A stretch of DNA of 6,036 bases from an uncultured Nocardiopsis sp. (lineage in GTDB: Bacteria; Actinomycetota; Actinomycetes; Streptosporangiales; Streptosporangiaceae): assembly GCA_937957845.1 (NCBI GenBank), contig CALGOD010000092.1, positions 1-6,036 of the forward strand, given 5' to 3'. The notes under the pieces were generated by a model, which was not told the DNA's origin, did no database searches, and was given only the letters and a program-made list of their open reading frames with translations. Numbering within the stretch: position 1 is the stretch's first letter; the number at the start of each line of letters is the position of its first letter. Below are positions 1-5,271 of the stretch, piece after piece. Both the position numbers and the translations under genes were made by a program.

Positions 1-1
1 T

Positions 2-442
2 CCCACCGACAACGTCACGCCCTCCGGCCGGTCCGCGGCGGCCTCGGCGCTGCTGACGTATGCCGCGCTGACCGGCTCGCGAAGGCACCGCGTCGCGGCC
101 GAGGAGGCGCTGTCCCCGGTGTCGCTGCTGGCCGAGAAGGCCGCCCGCTTCGCGGGCTGGGGGCTGGCCACGGGGGAGACGCTCCTGACCGGTCCGCGTT
201 CCGTGGCGGTGGTGGGGGACCCCGACGACCCCCGGACCGAGGAACTGGTGCGCACCGCGCTGGTCTGGGCTCCCTTGGGAACCGTGTTGTCCAGGGGCGA
301 CGGCCGTGACGACGGGGGCGTGCCGCTGCTGCGCGACCGGACGAGCATCGAAGGGGTGCCCACGGCCTACGTGTGCGAGGGTTTCGTCTGTGAACTTCCG
401 GTCACCTCCCCCGAGGGCCTGCGAGAGCGGTTGTCGGCCTGA
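2..442 (+). CDS. C-terminal part of YyaL/Spata20-type (DUF255 thioredoxin-like) protein, 5' truncated
   Basis: Only the last 146 codons are inside the window, and the reading frame is open from base 2 to the TGA at 440-442. What is visible is the end of the alpha/alpha-barrel part of the YyaL/SSP411/Spata20 family. It carries a 'DN.TPSGRSAAASALL' segment near the left edge, typical of the helical repeat region, and a terminal 'AYVCEGFVCELPVTSPEGL' segment. That C-x3-F-x-C-x2-P motif closes most members of the family. Full-length members are about 650-700 residues with an N-terminal thioredoxin-like domain, which would lie left of the window. The molecular function of the family is poorly established, so no reaction is assigned. 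The GTG at 119 is an internal codon, not the start. The gene converges on the kinase gene with only 22 nt between stop codons. Confidence 0.85.
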   Translation, partial: PTDNVTPSGRSAAASALLTYAALTGSRRHRVAAEEALSPVSLLAEKAARFAGWGLATGETLLTGPRSVAVVGDPDDPRTEELVRTALVWAPLGTVLSRGDGRDDGGVPLLRDRTSIEGVPTAYVCEGFVCELPVTSPEGLRERLSA

Positions 443-464
443 GGAGGATCCGGGTTCCGGTCCG
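443..464. terminator. Short bulged hairpin between convergent genes, possible weak bidirectional terminator
   Basis: GGA (446-448) plus CCGG (450-453) pairs with CCGG (457-460) plus TCC (461-463). The T at 449 is bulged and the loop is GTT. It fills the whole gap between two convergent stop codons, which suits a terminator. The stem is short and there is no T-tract on either strand, so this is tentative. Confidence 0.3.
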
Positions 465-1832
465 TCAGCCCAGGTGGGTGCCCTCGATGATCTCGTTCAC
501 CAGGTCGGGGCGGTACTCGGGCTGGCGGATCTCCAGGTACACGGTCGCGCGCTCGCCCGGATGCTTCACGGCGGCGCTGCTGAACGATCCGTTGCCGTTG
601 CAGTCGGGCCAGTCCCACACCGTGCCCTCCCAGTCCTCGGTGTCGACCTCGCGTTCCTCCGGGGCGATCCCGCACGGGGCGGTGTCCGCGACCCCGCTCA
701 GGTCGTGGTCGTCGACCATCACCGTGGCGTACACCCCGTACGACGCCGCCTCGACGGAATCCCAGTCGTCGACGTCGGTGGCCACGAGCAACGCCGGTTC
801 GGTGCCGTTCCCGACCGCGGCCGGACGCACCTCCTGACCGGCGTGGAACTCGTGGGCCCACACCGACGGCACCTCCATCCGGAGTTGCTGGGTGGCGTAA
901 CGCACCGTGGTCAGGGACAGCCCGGGGCTGCCGAGGGACGCCGTGACACTGGCCGCCATGACGCCCAGTGCCGCCGCCAGCGCCACCGCCCGCCTCCACG
1001 GCATCCGGTACCGCTGCCACCAGGGCACCGCCTTGGGAAGGTCGGGTGCCATACGGATGGCCCTGACCCGGTCGGTGAAGGTCTTGGCGTCCGCCGGACG
1101 GCTCTCCCGGTCCACCGAGAGCGCGGACAGGATGAGCTCGTCGAGTTCGGGAGGCAGGCCTGGCCGGATCCGGCCAGGAGGGACCTTCACGGGAGGTCGC
1201 GACGGGGGGCGGCCCGTGATGAGCTCGTAGGCGACCGCTCCCAGGGAGTACACGTCGGAGCGCACGTCCAGATCGCCGCCGGGAATGCTCTGTTCGGGGG
1301 ACATGTAGCCGGGGGTCCCGGCGGCCGCGGTGAACCCCGAGGCCTCATCGATCGCCTTGGCGAAACCCAGGTCCGCCACCAGCACCCGCTGACCCACCGG
1401 TGACGACTGCAACAGCACGTTCGACGGCTTGATGTCACGGTGGATCGTGCCGTGGTTGTGCAGCACGGTGATGCCCTGACCGATCTCGGTCAGCAACCGC
1501 AGCGCCTCGTCCAAGGGCAGCTGACCTCGGCGGATGAGATCGGCCACACTGCCTTGGTCGGCGTAGGTCATCACCATGTAGGGGCGCCCGTCGGGCAGCA
1601 CGTCCACGTCGTGCACCGCCACCAGCCACGTGGAGTCGGTCTGGCGGAGGATACGGGCCTCTTCCAGGAAGCGATGCTGGATGTCCATCTGGTGGGCCCA
1701 GTTCTCGGCGAGTACCTTGATGGCCACCGGATAGTTGAGGAGATCGTCCTGTGCCAGCCAGACCGTGGCGAAGGAGCCGGACCCAAGGCGCCGAATGACG
1801 CGGTAACGTCCGAAGGCCTCCGGTTGACTCAT
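465..1832 (-). CDS. Transmembrane Ser/Thr protein kinase (PknB-like) with extracellular sensor-like domain
   Basis: Numbering is from the ATG at 1832 (455 aa). A Hanks-type kinase domain covers about residues 9-255. It has a glycine loop (G17-S-G-S-F-A-T-V24), VAIK lysine K39, an alpha-C glutamate at E57/E58, HRDIKPSN with catalytic D133 and N138, metal-binding D154 in DLG rather than DFG, and GTPGYMSPE at 172-180. All catalytic residues are present, so it should be active. After a basic tryptophan-containing juxtamembrane stretch (PWWQRYRMPWRR), one hydrophobic segment at about 281-301 anchors the protein. The remaining ~150 residues are predicted extracellular, with two cysteines (C387, C411) that could form a disulfide. 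That tail resembles PsbP/Mog1-like domains seen on actinobacterial kinases and proteases; this is a recollection of pattern, not a search. An in-frame GTG at 1875-1877 would add 15 residues, but GAGG lies 5 nt before the ATG and no comparable site precedes the GTG. The gene is divergent from an ECF sigma gene. Confidence 0.93.
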   Translation of the reverse strand: MSQPEAFGRYRVIRRLGSGSFATVWLAQDDLLNYPVAIKVLAENWAHQMDIQHRFLEEARILRQTDSTWLVAVHDVDVLPDGRPYMVMTYADQGSVADLIRRGQLPLDEALRLLTEIGQGITVLHNHGTIHRDIKPSNVLLQSSPVGQRVLVADLGFAKAIDEASGFTAAAGTPGYMSPEQSIPGGDLDVRSDVYSLGAVAYELITGRPPSRPPVKVPPGRIRPGLPPELDELILSALSVDRESRPADAKTFTDRVRAIRMAPDLPKAVPWWQRYRMPWRRAVALAAALGVMAASVTASLGSPGLSLTTVRYATQQLRMEVPSVWAHEFHAGQEVRPAAVGNGTEPALLVATDVDDWDSVEAASYGVYATVMVDDHDLSGVADTAPCGIAPEEREVDTEDWEGTVWDWPDCNGNGSFSSAAVKHPGERATVYLEIRQPEYRPDLVNEIIEGTHLG

Positions 1833-1837
1833 TTCCG

Positions 1838-1841
1838 CCTC
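1838..1841 (-). promoter_or_regulatory. Ribosome binding site favouring the ATG start of the kinase
   Basis: On the minus strand GAGG is followed by 5 nt and then ATG at 1832-1830. The alternative GTG at 1877 has only a weak GATGG-like sequence upstream. This decides the start in favour of the shorter protein, which still begins just before the kinase fold. Confidence 0.5.
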
Positions 1842-1958
1842 GGGTATGTCAGGGGTGGATACGCGGTCGTTGCCCACTAATACACCATCTGTGCCTCATG
1901 TTGCCCTCCAGCGATATGATCCCCTTCCCCGGGTGGCGCCGATGCCCTCGGTCCATGG

Positions 1959-1983
1959 AGACTGAAGGGGACCTGTCGGTTCC
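1959..1983 (-). promoter_or_regulatory. Candidate ECF-sigma promoter reading toward the kinase
   Basis: On the minus strand GGAAC (1983-1979) is followed by exactly 16 nt and then GTCT (1962-1959). GGAAC-N16-18-CGTC-like boxes are the general form of actinobacterial ECF promoters. The -10 match is only partial, and a random match in GC-rich DNA is quite possible. If real, transcription would start around 1950, giving a leader of about 120 nt to the kinase ATG. Confidence 0.25.
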
Positions 1984-2092
1984 CACACCATGAAATGGCC
2001 GTGAGAATGACGTGAACTCCCCATGAGGGTGGAGCCGGACGGGGACCGTAGGCGTCCCATACACGTGTGACCCTCGAATACGTGCGCACGCA

Positions 2093-2116
2093 CGTCCGAA
2101 GCGGACGGCCGGACGT
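2093..2116 (+). repeat. Nested inverted repeats in the sigma-gene leader
   Basis: CGTCCG (2093-2098) can pair with CGGACG at 2102-2107 (3-nt loop) or with CGGACG at 2110-2115, extended to ACGTCCG/CGGACGT at 2092-2098/2110-2116. The two pairings are mutually exclusive. The set ends 12 nt before the AGGA of the sigma ribosome binding site, so it could be an operator or a leader RNA switch. Function is not shown. Confidence 0.4.
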
Positions 2117-2128
2117 CTGCCGTTAGTC

Positions 2129-2136
2129 AGGAAGAG
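2129..2136 (+). promoter_or_regulatory. Ribosome binding site of the sigma-factor gene
   Basis: AGGAAGAG lies 7 nt before the ATG at 2144 (11 nt counted from AGGA). It supports that ATG as the start, although the N-terminal ~25 residues before the conserved sigma region are poorly conserved in character. Confidence 0.5.
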
Positions 2137-2143
2137 ACCAGCC

Positions 2144-2755
2144 ATGCGTAGTAGTGACCACGCGGACCACGAACAGAAGCCCGTACCAAGGCGCCGGGTG
2201 GCCGGCAACGTCAACGAGGAGATCGAGGAGCTCGCGCGCCAGGCCAAGGCCGGCGACGCCGCGGCCCTGGACGACCTGCTCCGGCGGATCCAGCCCGAGG
2301 TGCTGCGCCGGTGCTCGCGCTTCCTGCCCTACCGCCAGGACGCCGAGGAGGCCTGCCAGGACGCGCTGCTGCGGGTGGCCCGCAAGATCGACAGTTTCAA
2401 GGGCGACTCCCTGTTCACCACGTGGTTGTACACGGTGGTGTCCAACTCCGCCCGCCAGACCTACCGCTCGATGAAGCGTCGTTCGGCCGAGTTCCCCACC
2501 GAGGCCGAGCGGATGCCGCACCAGAGCGACCCCCGCACCACCAGTGTCATCGCCGGCTCCCGGATCGACCTGCTGGAGGCGCTCGACCAGCTGGAGAAGG
2601 ACCGGCCCAACCTGGTGGCCCCCCTCGTCCTGCGCGACCTGTGCCAGATGGACTACAACGAGATCGCCTCCGAGCTGAACCTGGCCCTGGGCACCGTCAA
2701 GTCCCGCATCCACCAAGGACGTAAGCACGTGCGCAAGTCCCTGGCCGTGACGTAG
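2144..2755 (+). CDS. ECF-type RNA polymerase sigma factor
   Basis: A 203-residue group-4-like sigma factor. After a charged, probably flexible N-terminus (1-24) comes region 2 at about 35-113. It has the core-binding D66-A-E-E69-x3-D73 segment and the F85-K-G-D-S-L-F-T-T-W-L-Y aromatic/tryptophan block of regions 2.3-2.4, followed by basic KRR at 111-113. A non-conserved linker (114-140) leads to region 4 at about 145-200. Its helix-turn-helix 'YNEIASELNLALGTVKSRIHQGRKHVRKSL' should read the -35 element. There is no region 1.1, region 3 or C-terminal SnoaL-type extension, which fits a minimal ECF sigma. No anti-sigma gene is adjacent; the next gene is a prenyl transferase and the divergent neighbour is a transmembrane Ser/Thr kinase. 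Regulation by that kinase is an inference from position only. The promoter specificity and ECF subgroup cannot be assigned from sequence reading. Confidence 0.92.
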   Translation: MRSSDHADHEQKPVPRRRVAGNVNEEIEELARQAKAGDAAALDDLLRRIQPEVLRRCSRFLPYRQDAEEACQDALLRVARKIDSFKGDSLFTTWLYTVVSNSARQTYRSMKRRSAEFPTEAERMPHQSDPRTTSVIAGSRIDLLEALDQLEKDRPNLVAPLVLRDLCQMDYNEIASELNLALGTVKSRIHQGRKHVRKSLAVT

Positions 2756-2838
2756 ACCCCCCAGAGCGAACTACGCTGGAAGTATCCCTGCCGGCACGTC
2801 CCGTCCGCCGGTGTGCTGACTTTTCCTGATCCGGCTCT

Positions 2839-2844
2839 GAGAGG
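2839..2844 (+). promoter_or_regulatory. Ribosome binding site of the prenyl transferase gene
   Basis: GAGAGG lies 8 nt before the ATG at 2853, giving good support for that start. The 97-nt gap after the sigma gene leaves room for a separate promoter, but I cannot identify one with confidence. Confidence 0.55.
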
Positions 2845-2852
2845 TTTCGCCC

Positions 2853-3614
2853 ATGGGGCTCCGTGACCCCCTGTACTGGCTGTACGAGCGGCGCCTTGAG
2901 CGCGGGCTGCGTGGTCAGGAGATACCACGCCATGTCGGTGTGGCGATGGACGGCAACCGGCGCTGGGCCAAGAGCAGCGGCCTGCGGGGGGCCGAGCACG
3001 GCCACCAGGCGGGCGCGAACAAGATCTTCGAGCTGCTGCGCTGGTGCAACGAGTTGGGCGTCCAGGTGGTGACCCTCTGGATGCTGTCCACCGACAACCT
3101 CTCACGCGATGAGTCCGAACTCGGTCCGCTGGTGCGGATCATCGAGCAGACCATCGCCAGACTCCGCGAGGAGGGGTGGAACACACGTCCCGTCGGAGCC
3201 CTCGACGTGCTCCCCACGTCCACCGCCCAGGCCCTCAAAGAGGCGGAGGTGGCCACATCCGGCAACCCCGGCCTGGTTGTCAACGTCGCCGTCGGGTATG
3301 GGGGTAGACGTGAGATCGCTGATGCGGTTCGGTCCCTCCTCCAGGAGGAGGCGGCCAAAGGCACCGATATCCAGGAGCTGGCCGAGCGCCTGGACATCGA
3401 GGACATCGCACGGCATCTCTACACGCGCGGTCAGCCCGACCCCGACCTGCTCATCCGCACGTCAGGGGAGCAACGCCTGTCAGGCTTCATGCTCTGGCAG
3501 AGCGTGCACTCGGAGTTCTACTTCTGCGAGGTCTACTGGCCTGCTTTCCGCAGAGTGGATTTCCTGCGTGCACTGCGTTCGTACGGCGCGCGCAACCGCC
3601 GTTACGGGTCCTGA
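2853..3614 (+). CDS. uppS: Short-chain-type cis-prenyltransferase (isoprenyl/Z-polyprenyl diphosphate synthase, UppS family)
   Basis: This 253-aa enzyme adds isopentenyl diphosphate in cis configuration to an allylic diphosphate. Family residues are intact: H-V-G-V-A-M-D33-G-N-R-R-W-A-K with catalytic D33, H51 in GHQAG, STDN at 79-82, VAVGYGGRREI at 145-155, and I-R202-T-S-G-E-Q-R208-L-S followed by LWQSVHSE221 for IPP/Mg binding. The residue aligned to E. coli UppS A69, which helps set chain length, is M77, and E. coli W75 is L83. This and the N-terminal 'DPLYWLYERRLERGL' match M. tuberculosis Rv1086, a Z-farnesyl diphosphate synthase, better than the C50/C55 enzymes. A short (C15-like) product is therefore inferred, with undecaprenyl diphosphate as the alternative. 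It lies downstream of the sigma gene in the same direction, and co-transcription is possible but unproven. A long hairpin begins two bases after the stop. Confidence 0.93.
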   Translation: MGLRDPLYWLYERRLERGLRGQEIPRHVGVAMDGNRRWAKSSGLRGAEHGHQAGANKIFELLRWCNELGVQVVTLWMLSTDNLSRDESELGPLVRIIEQTIARLREEGWNTRPVGALDVLPTSTAQALKEAEVATSGNPGLVVNVAVGYGGRREIADAVRSLLQEEAAKGTDIQELAERLDIEDIARHLYTRGQPDPDLLIRTSGEQRLSGFMLWQSVHSEFYFCEVYWPAFRRVDFLRALRSYGARNRRYGS

Positions 3615-3616
3615 GC

Positions 3617-3691
3617 CCCACGTTTCTCCCAAGCCCCTTCCCTTAACGCGGAGTTCATCGCGTGGAGGGAAAGGCCTCTTGGAAACGTGGG
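3617..3691 (+). terminator. Long imperfect hairpin immediately after uppS, probable terminator or palindromic element
   Basis: Nested complementary blocks fold around an 8-nt loop (3651-3658). They are CCCACGTTT (3617-3625) with AAACGTGGG (3683-3691), CCAAG (3629-3633) with CTTGG (3678-3682), CC (3635-3636) with GG (3673-3674), TTCCCT (3638-3643) with AGGGAA (3666-3671), and ACGCG (3646-3650) with CGCGT (3659-3663). That is about 27 pairs in 75 nt, with small bulges. It starts two bases after the uppS stop. No T-tract follows, as is common for actinobacterial terminators. It could equally be a small palindromic repeat element or a processing site. Confidence 0.5.
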
Positions 3692-3716
3692 AATGGAAGC
3701 GTAGCGTCGGAAGTGG

Positions 3717-3737
3717 CGGGTGGCGTTCGACCACCCG
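3717..3737 (+). terminator. Second hairpin in the uppS-phoH interval
   Basis: C-GGGTGG (3717-3723) pairs with CCACCC-G (3731-3737) around a 7-nt loop, giving seven consecutive pairs. It may back up termination of uppS or sit in the leader of phoH. No T-tract is present. Confidence 0.3.
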
Positions 3738-3766
3738 TTCGGGAGGCCCCGGCTCATTGATCTCCT

Positions 3767-3792
3767 CCGTCAACGCGGAACGTCAACGAGGA
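3767..3792 (+). repeat. Two tandem 13-bp direct repeats upstream of phoH
   Basis: Units at 3767-3779 and 3780-3792 share the core CGTCAACG-x-GGA, matching at 11 of 13 positions. The pair is also bracketed by CTCCTC (3762-3767) and GAGGAG (3788-3793). Spacing of 13 bp is more than one helical turn, so a regulator binding both copies on the same face is not strictly expected. An operator role is speculative. Confidence 0.35.
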
Positions 3793-3849
3793 GGGCCGGC
3801 TTCGGCTCTCGTGGGCCAGGTCCCGGTCCTCCATGATCCCGTGACAGTA

Positions 3850-3868
3850 GGGCACCGTAACGGTGCCC
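3850..3868 (+). promoter_or_regulatory. 19-bp palindrome just before the phoH ribosome binding site
   Basis: GGGCACCG (3850-3857) and CGGTGCCC (3861-3868) are perfect inverted arms separated by TAA. It ends 2 nt before the GGGGAG ribosome binding site. As DNA it looks like a dimeric repressor operator; as RNA it is an 8-bp stem with a 3-nt loop that could affect translation initiation. The TAA in the centre is also the in-frame stop that closes the phoH frame upstream. Confidence 0.5.
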
Positions 3869-3870
3869 AA

Positions 3871-3876
3871 GGGGAG
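3871..3876 (+). promoter_or_regulatory. Ribosome binding site fixing the GTG start of phoH
   Basis: GGGGAG lies 5 nt before GTG 3882-3884. An in-frame TAA at 3858-3860 leaves this GTG as the only start upstream of the PIN domain. Confidence 0.6.
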
Positions 3877-3881
3877 AACGA

Positions 3882-5228
3882 GTGGCTAGTTCCTCGACCG
3901 ATCGCCGTGACATCCAGTCCCCCACCGGTCCCTCGGAGGGGGAAGAAGGTGGACGCGTCTACGTTCTCGACACCAGTGTCCTGCTCGCCGACCCGTTGGC
4001 CATGGTCCGGTTCGCCGAGCATGAGGTCGTCATCCCCGTGGTGGTGATCACCGAACTCGAGAGCAAGCGCCATCACCCGGAGCTCGGGTACTTCGCCCGT
4101 AACGCGCTGCGCCATCTCGACGATCTGAGGGTCTCCCACGGTCGTCTGGACGTCCCGGTGCCGGTGAACGACCTGGGCGGCACACTGCGTGTGGAACTCA
4201 ACCACAGTGATCCCCAGATCCTTCCGGCTGGCTTCCGGCTCGGCGACAACGACACCCGGATCCTGACCGTGGCCCGCAACCTCCAGGAGGAGGGCGGGGA
4301 CGTCGTGCTGGTCAGCAAGGATCTGCCGATGCGGGTCAAGGCGTCCTCGATCGGACTGTCCGCCGACGAGTACCGCGCCGAGCTGGCCATCGAGCACGGC
4401 TGGACGGGCATGGCGGAACTGGACGTGCCGGCCCACCAGGTCGGCGAGCTCTTCGAGAGCGGTGTCTGCGACATCGAGGAGGCCCGCGAGTATCCCTGCC
4501 ACACCGGTCTGGTGCTGGTCTCCGAGCGGGGCAAGGCGCTGGGCCGCGTTCAGCCCGACAAGTCGGTGAGGGTGGTGCGCGGGGACCGCGAGGTGTTCGG
4601 ACTGCACGGACGCAGCGCCGAACAGCGCATCGCCCTGGACCTGCTCACGGACCCCGACGTGGGCATCGTGTCCCTGGGCGGGCGCGCGGGCACCGGTAAG
4701 TCGGCTCTGGCCTTGTGCGCCGGTCTGGAAGCCGTCCTGGAGCGCCGTCAGCACCGCAAGGTGATGGTGTTCCGGCCGCTGTACGCGGTCGGCGGCCAGG
4801 AGCTGGGCTACCTGCCCGGGACCGAGAACGAGAAGATGACCCCCTGGGGTCAGGCCGTGCACGACACACTGTCCGCGGTGACCAGCGAGGAGGTCATCGA
4901 GGAGGTCGTGGACCGGGGGATGCTGGAGGTCCTGCCGCTCACCCACATCCGGGGCCGTTCCCTGCACGACGCCTTCGTGATCGTGGACGAGGCGCAGTCG
5001 CTGGAGCGCAACGTGCTGCTCACCGTGCTGTCCCGCCTGGGCGAGAACTCCCGGGTGGTGCTCACCCACGACATCGCCCAGCGCGACAACCTGCGTGTGG
5101 GCCGCCACGACGGCGTGGTCGCGGTCATCGAGAAGCTCAAGGGGCATCCGCTGTTCGCCCACGTCACCCTGACCAGGTCCGAGCGCTCGCCCATCGCCGC
5201 CCTGGTCACCGAGATGCTGGAGAACTGA
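3882..5228 (+). CDS. PIN-PhoH (PhoH2-type) ribonuclease/ATPase
   Basis: A 448-aa two-domain protein. After a low-complexity N-terminus (1-24), a PIN nuclease domain covers about 25-160. Acidic residues are in place: D30 in YVLDTSVLL, E58 in ITELESK, D122 and D124 in GDNDTRIL, and D147 in VLVSKDLPMR. The PhoH ATPase domain covers about 240-445. It has Walker A GRAGTGKS (267-274, K273), Walker B with DEAQ (F365-V-I-V-D369-E-A-Q372), and R433-S-E-R-S-P near the end. Mycobacterial PhoH2 proteins of this architecture and length (about 433 aa) are reported as ATP-dependent RNA helicase/sequence-specific RNases that belong to a toxin-antitoxin pair (phoAT-phoH2); activity here is inferred by family. 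All core residues appear intact. It follows uppS after a 267-bp interval full of hairpins, so it probably has its own promoter. A strong GC hairpin lies 8 bp after the stop. Confidence 0.95.
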   Translation: MASSSTDRRDIQSPTGPSEGEEGGRVYVLDTSVLLADPLAMVRFAEHEVVIPVVVITELESKRHHPELGYFARNALRHLDDLRVSHGRLDVPVPVNDLGGTLRVELNHSDPQILPAGFRLGDNDTRILTVARNLQEEGGDVVLVSKDLPMRVKASSIGLSADEYRAELAIEHGWTGMAELDVPAHQVGELFESGVCDIEEAREYPCHTGLVLVSERGKALGRVQPDKSVRVVRGDREVFGLHGRSAEQRIALDLLTDPDVGIVSLGGRAGTGKSALALCAGLEAVLERRQHRKVMVFRPLYAVGGQELGYLPGTENEKMTPWGQAVHDTLSAVTSEEVIEEVVDRGMLEVLPLTHIRGRSLHDAFVIVDEAQSLERNVLLTVLSRLGENSRVVLTHDIAQRDNLRVGRHDGVVAVIEKLKGHPLFAHVTLTRSERSPIAALVTEMLEN

Positions 5229-5235
5229 CCGACTC

Positions 5236-5269
5236 CGCCGGGCCCGCCCACGTCGAGGCGGGCCCGGCG
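5236..5269. terminator. Strong bidirectional hairpin between convergent phoH and oxidoreductase genes
   Basis: A perfect 13-bp GC stem pairs 5236-5248 with 5257-5269 around an 8-nt loop. It lies between two convergent stop codons, 7 nt after the phoH stop and 2 nt from the stop of the minus-strand gene. There is no T-tract on either strand, which is typical of high-GC actinobacterial terminators. Confidence 0.85.
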
Positions 5270-5271
5270 TC

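Larger units (their letters stand above)
1878..2143. promoter_or_regulatory. Divergent control region between kinase and sigma-factor genes
   Basis: About 270-310 bp with no convincing gene. It must hold the promoters of both the kinase (leftward) and the sigma factor (rightward). Visible structure includes inverted CCCCTTC (1921-1927) and GAAGGGG (1964-1970), the palindrome ACACGTGT (2061-2068), the palindrome CGTGCGCACG (2081-2090), and nested CGTCCG/CGGACG repeats at 2093-2115 just before the sigma ribosome binding site. A candidate ECF-type promoter points toward the kinase. TATGAT (1915-1920) resembles a -10 box on + but has no matching -35, so it is not called. Open frames across this stretch on the minus strand lack family features. 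Confidence 0.55.

Noticed and set aside
306..1403. 365-codon plus-strand open frame
   Set aside because: It overlaps the end of the YyaL-type gene and lies antisense to the kinase gene, whose catalytic motifs are unmistakable. Its product is low-complexity, rich in H/R/G/V, with no domain. It is an antisense shadow caused by high GC.
1915..1920. TATGAT as a -10 promoter box on the plus strand
   Set aside because: It matches the -10 consensus, but the sequence 17 bp upstream does not resemble a -35 element, and it would give a leader of more than 200 nt for the sigma gene.
1849..2247. 132-codon minus-strand frame across the divergent control region
   Set aside because: It overlaps the 5' ends of both flanking genes, has no family features, and has no good ribosome binding site that I could see. 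The region is better explained as promoter and leader sequence.
3109..4047. 312-codon plus-strand frame spanning the uppS-phoH interval
   Set aside because: It overlaps most of uppS and the start of phoH in a different frame. Serine/arginine/proline-rich composition and no motif mark it as a shadow, so it was not accepted as an antitoxin-like gene either.
3783..5162. 459-codon minus-strand open frame opposite phoH
   Set aside because: It is longer than most real genes here but is exactly antisense to the PIN-PhoH gene, with a repetitive H/Q/V/G/L composition and no recognisable motif. The plus strand has intact PIN, Walker A and Walker B motifs.
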